From Pyropia yezoensis (taxonomy: Eukaryota > Rhodophyta > Bangiophyceae > Bangiales > Bangiaceae), in contig CM020619.1 in NCBI GenBank assembly GCA_009829735.1, positions 6,996,375 to 7,060,374 of the forward strand: a stretch of DNA of 64,000 nucleotides, read 5' to 3'. Within the stretch, counting starts at the first letter, position 1; each line of letters begins with the position of its first letter. This document shows positions 1 to 10,100 of this stretch, piece after piece. Position numbers and translations under genes: made by a program. Below the pieces are notes generated by a model that ran no database searches, was not told where the DNA came from, and worked only from the letters and a program-made list of their open reading frames with translations.

Positions 1-1
1 T

Positions 2-328
2 GACGATGGGGTCCGCACAGTGAACGGACAGGACGTGGTCAAAGTTGCACCACCGCCTGCAGGCGACCCAGCTTGGGCGCGTGCTTTAGAAGCGTGGCGC
101 CTCCCCTCACTGCCTGCGGCCAAACAGGGCCCGCAGGAGTACGTGTTCCATAAGTTCATGGACCACGGATGGGATGAGGACACTGACCGCCTCATGTTGA
201 GGGTGCGTTGGTTTGGCTACAAAACCAAGGATGATACGTGGGAGTATGTGGAGGACCTTCCCGCTGAGAAGGTCCGGGCGTACTGTGCCCGGAATGAGAT
301 AGACCCTAACAGCCCTCCCTCAACATGA
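2..328 (+). CDS. Family A pol, C-terminal end (chromodomain), partial
   Basis: The window opens inside a Ty3/gypsy pol gene. The frame starting at base 2 is open to a TGA at 326-328 and matches the last ~108 residues of the intact family-A pol at 44135-48127 with only a few substitutions. The visible part covers the end of the integrase region and the terminal chromodomain-like module, with the pattern EYVF..F.D..W, RVRWFGY and DDTWEYVEDLP. In chromoviruses this module binds modified histones and steers integration. The gene is convergent with the antisense ORF at 440-2384, with about 110 bp between the two stop codons, as in the intact copies. Everything upstream lies outside the window, so it cannot be said whether this copy is coding-competent. 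The identification is firm because the intact copies are in the same window. Confidence 0.9.
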   Translation, partial: DDGVRTVNGQDVVKVAPPPAGDPAWARALEAWRLPSLPAAKQGPQEYVFHKFMDHGWDEDTDRLMLRVRWFGYKTKDDTWEYVEDLPAEKVRAYCARNEIDPNSPPST

Positions 329-439
329 GGGAAAGCCGAGCAACGGTGCCAAGAGAGTGCCTCAAGTCGAAGTGGTACGCAGACTGGCTTTTAACTACAG
401 CCCTAACCCTCACACTCTCACAACCAAGGCAGCTGCCAA

Positions 440-2384
440 CTAGGCACGCATGCTAGACTCTCCAGCCCCTCGGCCCTCGCCCTCACGTGGAGGCGAGCGG
501 CGAGACCCACATCGATAACGGTCTCCACTCGTTGGAAGGGGCGGCGGCTCCAAGTCGGAACCGTCGCGCCCTTCACGGTCGCGCAAGTGGCGCCGACCGT
601 GGCTACTCTTCTGCCTGGTCTTGCGCGTAAGTTGGCGACGCAGACGCCGGACCGACTTCGACTCTGACGAAGTCGAGGAATCCGAGACGGAGTAAGACAA
701 CTCGTCTTCCGACACGGAGGGAGAGCGCCGCGAGTGTCGGCGACGACGGCGAGGAGGCGAGTATGCCCGGCTCGCGCGACGTTTGCCACGAGCAAGTGGG
801 GCTGGCTGGGGCATAACAGCCCCAATGCGAGCCAACTCGGCCGTCGTAAACTCCGCCACCGACTCGCAACTCGCGGTCGCCACTGCAGTACGAACGCGCT
901 CCACAAGTTGAGGAGTCTCGGAACTTTGGAGGGTTGCGGTCGACGCGGCCAACCAGGAAATGGTGCGCACCAACGTGGTGATCATCATCTCTGAGGTTAG
1001 AGGCGTGGGGCGGTAACACCAACTTGGGGTATACCGTCAGGAGCGTGGCCCCCAAGTTGGGGGACACCGGGGTGGACGATTCAACGGCCACGCTAATCGG
1101 GATGTCCCCGTGCGGCTTGTAGGGGACAGGAGGAAGCGGAGGGGCACGCCGACGTGGCGGGACCCGGGTGTAACTGCGACCCCGACTTGGGGCCCCCGCA
1201 GTAGGTTGACTCATATGGTCATCATATGGGGGCACGGCCATAACTATGGGCTTGTCCGGGGGTGGCGCAGTGTGACGATCCACCCCCGGGGCATACGGGT
1301 AGTCCCCGATGCCCAACCCCTCTCGTAGGACCACACGGCCGTCGTGAAGTTCACGAGCGACCCACACGAACTGGCGAAGTGCGCCATCGTCCTTGGGCCC
1401 ACGAGTGGGGCGGCGCAACTTGTGCTCAATGCTCTCCCACTCGATAAACTTATGGAGCCGGAGCATCTCCTCAAGTAGAGTGAGTTGTCCTGATGAGCAC
1501 CCCTCAGCAACTAGCTGAGGGGTGAGCTGTTCCATACCTTGGATAAGCCGGAGGGGGAGATGCCAGAGCATCCCCCGCCGCTGAACACAGGACACCCAGG
1601 TCGACATGACCTCGAGGAGCCACTGGGTGGCCAACATGGCCCACACCAGGTGATCAGGGCCAGCCGTCAACATGACGGAGCCGAAGTGGTGAAGCAACCG
1701 TGGCAGCAACGCCGGGAACCCGTAGGGGACCTCAACTTGAGGCCACCACTCGGGCTTCTTCGGATAGTACTGCTCCTTACTGGCAGCAGACTGTTGAGGA
1801 AACTCAAGTTGAGCCGAGGTCACCAAGTAGGGACCTCGCCGGAAGTCTTTCTCCATCCGCACATCAAAGTGATGAGTGTGCGGATCGGCCTCGTGAAGGT
1901 ACGGGGGGCGAGTTGCCACCGCGTCCCAAGTAAAGGTCGGCAAATCGCCGGGACCCGGGATAGCTCCCCCGCGGTCCACCATGGCCTTGCCACGCTGAAC
2001 GTCCTCAACCTCCTCATCGTCCAGGAAGCCAAACTGGTCCGTCCTGAAGCCGGCAAGGAACCCGACCCTACGGGGATACTTCTCCCGTAGGCGGTCCCAT
2101 ACCCGACCCATCGCTGCGCCAAGTCGGTCACAGCGAAGAACAGTCAACCCCTCCTCATATAGAGGCCAAGCGGGGTAAAACCACCGCCCCAAGGCCTCAC
2201 GCGAGACAACTTGTCCCGCCTCCGGGGGAGATCCCGCCGTCAACCCAAAGCCGGGTGACGCGGGAGTCCCATCCCCCGGAGCGATCGCGGAGCCCCCACC
2301 GGAAGTCCCGGCGGGCGCCGCACCGTAGGAGGTGTCCTCCATACGCTCATCTAGAGAGTCCATCTCCACTCCCGGGGTCGCCAT
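440..2384 (-). pseudogene. Family A antisense ORF (aORF), copy 1, frameshifted
   Basis: Antisense gene between pol and the 3' LTR of family A, homologous to the intact 647-codon aORFs at 33329-35272 and 42080-44023. The start chosen is the ATG at 2384, in the context GCCATGG and directly after a 21-bp palindrome, as in the other copies; the frame is open further upstream, but that part lies in the leader. This copy is broken. It has one extra G within 1007-1010 (gtggggcgg, against gtgggcgg in the intact copies), which shifts the frame after the conserved YPKLVLPP. The last ~182 codons then lie in another frame and end at the TAG at 440-442. The core (residues ~60-390) and the basic, RS-rich tail are otherwise conserved. 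The protein function is unknown; see the entry at 33329-35272. Confidence 0.85.
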
Positions 2385-2710
2385 GGCTCTCCCCGAGTTG
2401 GGGAGAGACGCTCTGGCTATCGCGGCAGAGAGACCCGCCTCGAGTTGAGGGGGACTCGGATCGTGGGTAGACGGGTGGCCTCCCCAGCGTGGGGCGGCCC
2501 CGTGGAAGGTGAAGGGGAGGTGGTGGTGAAGGTGAAGTGTGAACCGGGGAGAGCAAGCTGCCGAGTGGGCAAGCTCGAGGAGAGGGGCGGTCAACGTGAC
2601 CGCCTCCACATCCGCGTTACGTACTCAAGGGGGGACAGCAAGTCGCGCCCCCAACGCCGAGACGTGCGTTTACGCCCCCCCTCACAGGGCCGACCGGGTC
2701 GGTCGGAACT

Positions 2711-2723
2711 GAGGAGAGGGGAG
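2711..2723 (+). promoter_or_regulatory. Polypurine tract of family A, copy 1
   Basis: An uninterrupted purine run, GAGGAGAGGGGAG, lies directly against the LTR start TGTGGC at 2724. This is the expected position of the polypurine tract that primes plus-strand cDNA synthesis in LTR retrotransposons. The same run abuts the 3' LTR of the other family-A copies (32991-33003 on the minus strand). Confidence 0.8.
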
Positions 2724-3192
2724 TGTGGCAGTATTGACCCCCAGGTAGGGGGGCAACACGTGCCATGCAAGGGGCGGCAGGCCACTAGCCTGATCCGTTC
2801 CTCCCCCTGTATTTGGGTCCATATTCCCTAAGTTTGGGATAGTTAGCTTAGTAGTAAATCCAACTTGGATTTGAGGGTTTTCTGCATTTATCGTCTTGAA
2901 TTTTCGTGTGGCCCGGTGGGCAGGTGCTGGGGTGGGAGATTCTGAGTGGCGAGATTCTGAGGGGACCCTGGGGGGATAAGGGGAGGGACAGCGGGGCTTG
3001 GCCCTGCGTCCCCGTCCCGACCAAGAAACTGTTGGACCACACACCATCCTCTTGTTTGTCAGTGGGGGGTTTGCCCCACAACAGGGACAGAGCGTGTGCG
3101 ACTTGCACTTCTTCCAGTTCCCCCGACACGGGAGGCAGCCCTTGTACACCGCCCCAACTTGGGTGCCGTGTGTGCATGTGGTTTTTGCCACA
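2724..3192 (+). repeat. Family A LTR, 469 bp, joining two A copies
   Basis: The LTR begins TGTGGC and ends GCCACA, a 6-bp inverted terminal repeat with the canonical TG..CA ends. It matches the LTRs at 32524-32990 and 50190-50657. Its left side carries the polypurine tract of one A copy. Its right side runs, without PBS or leader, straight into the middle of a second A gag. It contains an AT-richer core around 2815-2905 and a palindrome AAATCC-AACTT-GGATTT near 2857-2873. Confidence 0.85.
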
Positions 3193-4584
3193 CTCGGGTT
3201 GGAGCCAACTTTGGCTTTGAGCCGTCGCCAACTAGGCTTTCGGAGGACGGCGGACCTTTGTTGGTCGGCGATGGGCTCGCGCCCATGCCCCCGGTTGAGG
3301 CCCCTGAGGAACGTCGTTACCCCTCAGGTGGACTCCCGGAGGCGGACCGAGACTCAACTGGAGTCGTCAATCCACTCCTCGCGGAAACTGTCCGTCGGGA
3401 GGCGACCAATGTGTTGCGGCAGACTTTGCCGGACCTGAAGGTCACGATGACGAATACTATTCTGAATCAGATTGTGGCGAGTTTGCCAGATGGCCTTAAT
3501 GTCCAGACCGGTTCGGGGCTTTCGAGCCCGCAGGCGCAGGGGAAATCACTCCTCACGCCTACCTCTGGTCGCCCCGAACAGGGGGCGACACCTGTGACTC
3601 CCAACGAGGGAGCCACACCATACTCGGTGGGGCGTACGCCCTTCACGGGGGAGTTCCCCCCGGAGACGCCGGCGGCTACACCAAGCGCGCCGCGTCGGAC
3701 AACAGGCACTGAGGGTGAACTTACCCCAGTGCCACAGCGGCTGTTCCCTCAACGTGAGGTGCCGCCCAAGATCCAGGTAGCCAACCCGGGCTACAAGAGG
3801 ATCTTTGACTGTGAGACCTACGCCCTCCACAACAAGTCGGTGGCGTATGGTCCTGACCAGGCCCGAGCCATGGGCCGTGCCAAGAAGAATGCACTTCATT
3901 CTTTTGGGCACAAAGCGGAGTGGGATGGAACTCCCCCCCTCCGTGTCTTTGAGTTCCTACGTCGTTTCACAAAAGCCTGTGACTACAATGCCATAAGTGA
4001 AGGCATGGCTTTTTACATGCTACAGGAGTTTACGAAGGGAGACTTGCGGATAGAACTTATGTCCGTCATGCCCAGCTCCTCAAGTGGAGGCGCTGGGGAG
4101 GTGACGTCCTATTTGGAGCTCGTCAACTGGTTGTTGAGAGCCATGGTTGATGAGGCAGCGTTGGCTTCTCAAGTCGAGGAGTTTACGCAAGACCATCAGG
4201 AAGAGGCGGAGGACGAGTTGTCGTTTGCGGAGCGAGTCCGTAAGCTCAACAATCTTTGTGGGTTTCTTCATCCACAAGCTGTGGTGAAAAGTCGGTTTGT
4301 GGAGGGGCTCCATTGGTCAGTCCGGATGGAGACCCGGGAGCATAACACTGCCCGGGCGACCCTGGCCGAGTTGGCTAGGTTCGCCTACCGCAGAGGCGAG
4401 GCCTACCGCAAGTTGCGGGAGGAACAACGCCAGGAGCGTCAGTCCGAGCTGGCCAAGGAACGGGAGGAGGCGCGCCAGGCCAGAGAGTTGAGAGAGGCAC
4501 GCCGAATCCGCAAGGAGAGGGTGGTAGCTGCCGTGGGAACTTCCAAGGGTATCTCTTCGTCTTCCCTAGATGGTAAGACCCCTC
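3193..4584 (+). pseudogene. Family A gag, truncated at both ends
   Basis: This open frame of ~464 codons matches the intact family-A gag at 48124-50070 from about residue 97 onwards. It includes the capsid core (SYLELVNWLLRAMVDEAAL, then a long charged helix region rich in E, R and Q). The 5' end is missing: PBS, leader and about 96 codons are deleted so that the LTR end at 3192 is fused to gag. The two sides share a CA/CAC microhomology at the join. The 3' end is cut by the family-B LTR that begins at 4585, so the CCHC zinc knuckle and the frameshift site are absent. An upstream start at 3096 lies within the LTR and is not credible as the native start. It could make a truncated capsid fragment if transcribed from the LTR. 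Confidence 0.85.
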
Positions 4585-5155
4585 TGGAGCATCCCTGGCC
4601 CCGACTTGGCGCCGACCCGGTACTACAACCAGAGGGCACCAGGTGCCAGAACACGCCCGCCGTGTGGTGACGGTTGGCGGCCGTGGCCCGTGCCCGGCAC
4701 TGGGATGCGGTGGACTACGCTATCCACACGTGAGAGAGGGATTGCTGATGGGTTTTTGCATACTTGTGAGGGACTTGATTTGAGAGAATTTGAGTGTGAG
4801 ATTAGTGAGTGGGAATAGAATTAGTAGTGATAGTGGCCCCCGACCTGACGAGGTTAGACTCGGGTCGGGGCCACTCGGGGTTATGGGGGGGCTACCTGGC
4901 CAACGTGCCGAGGCTCCCCCAGATGCACGTTAAGAGGGACAGCGAGGCGCCCTTGGCCCGCGCCCTCAGGAAAAAGACAACTGCGCGTTTGCTTTCCTTT
5001 TCCCCGTGTGCACTACCGTGCGTATCTGTTTGCTCTGCGAGCAGGCACGTGAGGCAACGGGCATACCATTCTCGTAGTTCCCCTTTCTGTGTTACCTGTC
5101 CCTTTCCCCCGAGGGATATTGACACGTGTCTGAGAGGATCGAGTTTTATACCACA
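4585..5155 (+). repeat. Family B 5' LTR
   Basis: 571 bp, beginning TGGAGCATCC (TGTAGCATCC in the middle LTR) and ending ACCACA. The left border is fixed by the point at which the family-A gag sequence stops (after aagacccctc). The right border is fixed by the TG..CA rule and the PBS four bases downstream. It repeats at 13665-14235 and, more diverged, at 57871-58444. It must carry the element promoter, but I see no convincing TATA box. Confidence 0.85.
4832..4875. repeat. Conserved 44-bp hairpin within the family B LTR
   Basis: The arms AGTGGCCCCCGAC and GTCGGGGCCACT pair over 12 bp with a single bulged C. A small inner stem CGAG/CTCG closes a 6-nt loop. The structure recurs at 13912-13955 and 58118-58161. 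In the diverged third LTR most of the pairing is kept. Being nearly symmetric, it could act on either RNA strand, for example in 3' end formation; that role is inference. Confidence 0.75.
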
Positions 5156-5159
5156 TATT

Positions 5160-5177
5160 TGGTGGAGCAGCAGGGGA
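5160..5177 (+). promoter_or_regulatory. Primer-binding site, family B copy 1
   Basis: TGGTGGAGCAGCAGGGGA follows the LTR after a 4-nt spacer (TATT). Its complement ends in CCA as a tRNA 3' end does, implying a primer tRNA whose 3' acceptor strand and discriminator read CUGCUCCA before CCA. The identical 18-mer follows the family-A LTR at 50170-50187. I cannot name the tRNA from the sequence alone. Confidence 0.75.
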
Positions 5178-5367
5178 TGATTGGAGTGTTAGAGAAGAGA
5201 CATTTGGGAGCAGCGGTTGGGTTGTTCCTGTTCTGTCTTTTTCTGTGGTTTGGGAATTATTTGCACCCGTTCACGGGAATCCCATTCCTGGCTCTCCAAC
5301 CCCTCTCTTGTGGTCTGGCGATCTTTGGACACGCAGGCAACTGGACTGTGGCTGTCAAGAGACCAAC

Positions 5368-7128
5368 ATGGCTACCCTTCCTGGCACGACGGTGCCCGAA
5401 GGGGTAGACCCCGCGTCCCTTGACGCATCCCTGGTCACCGCGGGGGACGGTGCCCAACCCGGCGTTCTCCCTACGGGTGAAGCAGACCTGGGCGTGACAT
5501 CCGGTAGCGGACTGGAGTCCACAGGCGGCCAAGCACCACCTGCTCCCGTTCCTCCGGCTGTTCCTCCTGTGGGAGCCACCCCGGGGTCAATGGCGTTTGA
5601 GACCGCTCGCAGCAGACGTCTCCCTCCTGTCGGTTCTACTCCTCAACCTCCAGGGATAGCCCCTGGTGTGTTTACTCCTGGACCCACACATGGCAGCTGG
5701 GTGTATACACCTCTTCCTGTGGGCACTAGCGATGCCAGAGGCACCGTTGTGCCTGGTTCTACGGGTCTCCCTGAGACCTCGACTCCTGGGACCGGCCAAG
5801 CTTTTCCTTCCCTTGCATCCTATGGGGCGGGGAGCTCCAAGACCGGTAACCGGAGCAGCCGAAGGCGTCGGCGTCATCGCCGTCGCTCTAGCACCAGCGA
5901 GACCAGTTCCTCCAGCTCTGAGGAGGGATATGATTGGGATGCATCTCCCGGTCCCACCCGGCGCAGGCTAGTCGAGTTTGACTTCCCTGCCCACCAAGTG
6001 GGAGATGCCACCCTGAACAAGGTCACGTATTGGGGTAACTACCGGCTGGAGAACCAAGACCAAGGTTACACCCGGAAGATGGCCAAGAAGATGGCGTCCC
6101 TGAACCGGCGAATGCAGCCGAGCTTCGGGGGACATCCTAAGTTTTCCGGGAAGAGACCGGCGCTTATCTTTGCCTTCCTGCGCCGGTTTGTCAAGGCATG
6201 CAATGACAACGATGTGTCCGAGGGCAAGGCTCTCTACCTCCTGGTTAACTTCATGACCGGAGAAGCGGAACAGCGGTCTGCACAGGTTCTACCAGACTCT
6301 GCCGGACACATTGTCGGACGTACCGTCGCGAGTTATCCGGAGGCGGTCAACTGGCTCCTGTCCAACTACGCTGACGCGGACTCTCTGCGTAAAGCAGTCG
6401 GCAGGCTGAACCGGGCAACCATGGAAAGACAAGAGACTCCAGAGGCGTTCGCCCGTCGTGTCCGGGAGATGAGCGATGCTTGTGGCAACGTTTACCCTGA
6501 GGACAGGCTCAAGATGATCTTCTCGGAAGGGCTTCCTGAATATCTTCAAGTGGATGCGGAGAACTACAACCAGGAACATCAAGAACATACCTTCCAGCAG
6601 TTGATGGCCTACACCCAGGGCAAGTACCGGCAAGCCAGGGCTTTCCACGCTCCCATGGTATCAACTCCCAAGCCGTTCTCGCGAGTTCGACCCGGACCCG
6701 ACAAGTATAAGGGAGGTGATAGCCCTGTACCCGTACTCGCAGTTGGCGAGGCCTCACCCATGGGGCCAGGGGACAGGTGGGGCGGCTTCGTTTCTAAGGA
6801 GCAACCATCCCTGGTCGCCCCCAGGCAAGTCAAGAACCAGCGGTTCCGGTCTTGTTGGCTGTGCCAGAAGGAGGATCACATGTCCTACCAGTGCCCGACC
6901 ATTCCCAAGGACCTCCAGGAGAAACTCAAGCGTCGAGGACTGGTGTTTGCAAAGGCGGTCAACTGGGCTGACCGGCGGGCACCCTCCAAGATGGACAAGG
7001 CACAGGTACATGCAATCCGAGTGGCAACCTTACAGAGCATCACGGAGGCTCTGGCAAGAGAAGCTCCTACGGACTTTGACCTGGAGACCGAAACCTCTAA
7101 GGACTCTTCGGACCCGGGAAACGAGTAG
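5368..7128 (+). CDS. gag: Family B gag polyprotein, copy 1
   Basis: 586 codons. The start chosen is the ATG at 5368 (CCAACATGGC), the same context as the family-A gag start; the in-frame ATG/GTG codons further upstream lie in the untranslated leader. Residues ~1-160 are a low-complexity P/T/G-rich region, followed by an arginine-rich and serine-rich patch. A capsid-like region then contains SYPEAVNWLLSNY, which resembles SYLELVNWLLRAM of family A. A zinc knuckle of the form C-x2-C-x4-H-x4-C lies near residue ~500 (CWLCQKEDHMSYQC). Gag would assemble the cytoplasmic virus-like particle and bind the RNA. The gene ends in G-GGA-AAC-GAG-TAG, a -1 frameshift signal into pol. The copy at 14448-16208 differs at only a few residues. 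Confidence 0.9.
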   Translation: MATLPGTTVPEGVDPASLDASLVTAGDGAQPGVLPTGEADLGVTSGSGLESTGGQAPPAPVPPAVPPVGATPGSMAFETARSRRLPPVGSTPQPPGIAPGVFTPGPTHGSWVYTPLPVGTSDARGTVVPGSTGLPETSTPGTGQAFPSLASYGAGSSKTGNRSSRRRRRHRRRSSTSETSSSSSEEGYDWDASPGPTRRRLVEFDFPAHQVGDATLNKVTYWGNYRLENQDQGYTRKMAKKMASLNRRMQPSFGGHPKFSGKRPALIFAFLRRFVKACNDNDVSEGKALYLLVNFMTGEAEQRSAQVLPDSAGHIVGRTVASYPEAVNWLLSNYADADSLRKAVGRLNRATMERQETPEAFARRVREMSDACGNVYPEDRLKMIFSEGLPEYLQVDAENYNQEHQEHTFQQLMAYTQGKYRQARAFHAPMVSTPKPFSRVRPGPDKYKGGDSPVPVLAVGEASPMGPGDRWGGFVSKEQPSLVAPRQVKNQRFRSCWLCQKEDHMSYQCPTIPKDLQEKLKRRGLVFAKAVNWADRRAPSKMDKAQVHAIRVATLQSITEALAREAPTDFDLETETSKDSSDPGNE

Positions 7129-7156
7129 GGCAGGCGCTCTCCCCAAGCGTCTTCCC
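7116..7156 (+). promoter_or_regulatory. -1 ribosomal frameshift signal, family B gag/pol
   Basis: The heptamer G_GGA_AAC (7116-7122) lies in the gag frame, just before GAG-TAG. After a 5-nt spacer, a hairpin pairs 7128-7138 with 7146-7156 around a 7-nt loop: 10 of 11 positions pair, counting one G-U wobble, with one C-U mismatch. Slippage by -1 enters the pol frame at CGA (7122), which then stays open. The pol frame is closed upstream by a TAA at 7098-7100, so the possible frameshift window is only ~28 nt wide. Confidence 0.85.
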
Positions 7157-10100
7157 GAATCTCCGACGGCAGAGTACTTCTACCTGTTCTCCCCTTGCGT
7201 GCCGGGAGAAAGGACGGCGGTTACCTGCTCAACCGGTAGCCGCCTGGACACCCTGTGTGTTCAAGGGGACATTGCTCGTCCTGCGTAAAGAAGACCTCAA
7301 GATTAATGCTCGTATGCGTGTGGGGGATAGCCTCCCCCAAGCTGTTACGCCGGTGGTTGACACGGGAGCCGGACCAAGCGTCATCACTGAGAACCTGTTA
7401 CCTCCGGGCTGGCGTCGACATGCCTGGAGAGCGCCTACCCGGACCCATATCGTCGACGCTTCGGGTCAAACCCTACGACCGCTTGGCCGTCTTCCTGTCG
7501 CCATCTATGTCAACAATGAACCAATGCTTTTTCCCTTTCTAGTAGTCAAGACCCTATCAGTCCCCCTCATCCTAGGCTGGGACTTCCAGAAGCAGCATGT
7601 CAAGAGCATCCTACCCGGAGAAGGGAAGGTCCAGTTCAACCATGGGTTTGTGTCACCGGTATTGGAGCATCTGGACGCCAAGGTTCGTGTAGCCAAGAGC
7701 AAGAGGGAACGCATCCCACCCTCTACCTTGACTCTCTTCAAACCGGTGCTCCTACCTCCTCTCTCGGAGACCAAGGTTCAAGTAACGACCCGGACTGCAG
7801 GTCAATGCCTGATCTACGGACGTAAGGAATTTCTGGCGAAACACCGGTTATACTTGGCCCACGGAAATCACAAGAAGGTAGAAAGGCACACCCCGTTCTC
7901 GGTGCTAATCGTCAACGTGAGCCGGAAGCCAATAACCCTCGCCAAGGGCACCCGAGTTGGTACAGCAGAGCCTTACCGGGGATCCGCCCGTGCTATGAGC
8001 AAGGAAGACCTCCTGAACCTGCAACAAGAACTGGCATCCAACTTGACGGCCTTAGACGTAGCTCTGAAGCAAGAGCAGGCTGGCAGCGCTACTCCGAAAT
8101 CCGAACAAGCACCACCCGGGATGCTGAAGGTCAAGCAAGAAAATGTCCCTCCCGACTTGAAGGAGGCACTGGAGAAGCTTCTCCAGGAATATCGGCACCT
8201 GTGGTCGGGAGAGCTGGGCAAGATGGACGCCACTCTACACCGGATTCAACTCAAGCCGGAAGCTAAGCCAGTGCACATGCAACCATATCGGGCCGGACCT
8301 CATCGCCGGGATGAGATTGAGAAGCAGGTTAACAAGATGCTCAAGATGGATGTTATCGAGCCGTCTGATGGCGAGTGGGCTTTCCCGGTGGTAGTCGTCC
8401 CGAAAACCGGCGGTCACTTCCGTTTCTGCGTTGACTACCGGCGCCTGAACGAGATGACAGTCAAGGACGTATACCCGATACCCCGGATGGATGATTGCCT
8501 CGACTTTCTTGGTGATGCCACCCTCTTCTCGACGCTGGATTGTAATGCCGTTTACTGGCAGATCCCTCTGGCTGACGAGGACAAGGACAAGACCACCTTC
8601 ACGTGCCACCTGGGACTATTCCGGTGCAAGCGTCTTCCTTTTGGTCTCACCAATGCTCCGGCGACCTTCCAAAGAGCCATCGACATCATCCTGTCCGGGC
8701 TAAGGTGGAGAACATGTTTGGTCTACCTGGATGACATTATCGTTTTCTCCAAGACCCCAGCGGAACACCTGGAGCACCTTCGGGAGGTCCTGGCCCTCCT
8801 GTCCAAGGCTGGAGTTACCTTCAAGGCCGAGAAGTGCCACCTGTTTGAGACTGAGGTGGAGTATCTGGGGCATGTGCTGAGTCCGGGGGAGCTCCGAGTC
8901 AATGAGAAGAACATCAAGGCCCTCCGGCATGCACGGCAACCCAAAACCCAGACGGAACTCAAGAGCTTCCTGGGTATGTGCAACGTCTATCGCCGGTTCG
9001 TACGGGACTATGCTCTGATTGCCCGGCCACTGACCAAGCTGACCAGCAAGAAGCTTCCAGCACAACTCCCGGTGTTCGACGAGAAGCAGACCGCGGCCTT
9101 CGAAGAGCTCAAGAAGCGCCTGACCACCACTCCAGTACTGGCGTTACCCAAGCGGGAGGGCCAGTTTGTTCTGGAGACGGATGCCTGTGGCGTCCAGGTG
9201 GGGTGCTCACTACTCCAGCAGCAACCTGATGGGCACTTTCTCCCGATAGGCTACAACAGTCGCGTCTTGACTCCAGCTGAGAAGAACTATTCCACGACCG
9301 AGCGCGAGTGCTTGGCAGTCGTCTGGGCTTGCTTCCTGTTACGGCCATATCTTGAAGGACAAGAGTTCCTCATCCGGACGGACCACGCCAGTCTAAGGTG
9401 GCTGCTATGCATGGACAGCAGTCAAGGAAGGGTCGCCCGGTGGCGCCTACGCCTTTCGGAGTTCAAGTACAAGGTGTGCACCAGAGCAGGGAGGGAGCAC
9501 CACTGCGCCGACACCATGTCCCGGCTGGAGACTCCTGCAGCCGATACCGGTCCTATCCCGGAGGAAATACCTTGCTTCATCCTCCCGAATGTCGGACGTG
9601 GCTGGCACGCTCCCCTGTATGAGACACCTGAAGCTCATCAACCGGTGACCATTCACCGGATGCTGGAGGCACAACTGACGGATCCTCAATGCTTGGAGCT
9701 TCGCCACCAAATGGACCTGAACCGGAACAGTCGTTTCTCCGAGTCTACGGACGGACTCCTAGTACGGGTGTCACCCTTCGATGGGGCCACTCAAGTCTAC
9801 GTACCCCGGGGCCTACGAGCTGACATCCTACGCCTGGAGCAATCGTCTCCCCAGGCCGGACATCCTGGTATCAATCGGATGTATGCTTCCATGAGACGAC
9901 ACTATTACTGGGAAACCATGGCCAGTGACGTCCATAAATACCTGGAGGCTTGTGTTTCGTGTGCAAGGAACCGGTTGTCCCAGAGGAAGAAGACTTCTAA
10001 GCTACGCCTATTCCCGGCGGCGGAGCCCTTTGCAAGCTTAAGCATGGACATCCTGGGGCCCCTACCTGAAACATCCAGTGGCAACATATACCTGCTCATC

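Noticed and set aside
5126..5407. 93-codon ORF in the family B leader (repeated at 14206-14487)
   Set aside because: It spans the LTR end and PBS, overlaps the gag start in another frame and has no motif; it could at most be a upstream ORF without evidence.
9447..9710. Many 60-190 codon frames inside gag, pol and aORF regions
   Set aside because: They lie entirely within well-supported genes in other frames or on the opposite strand and recur only because the elements are repeated.
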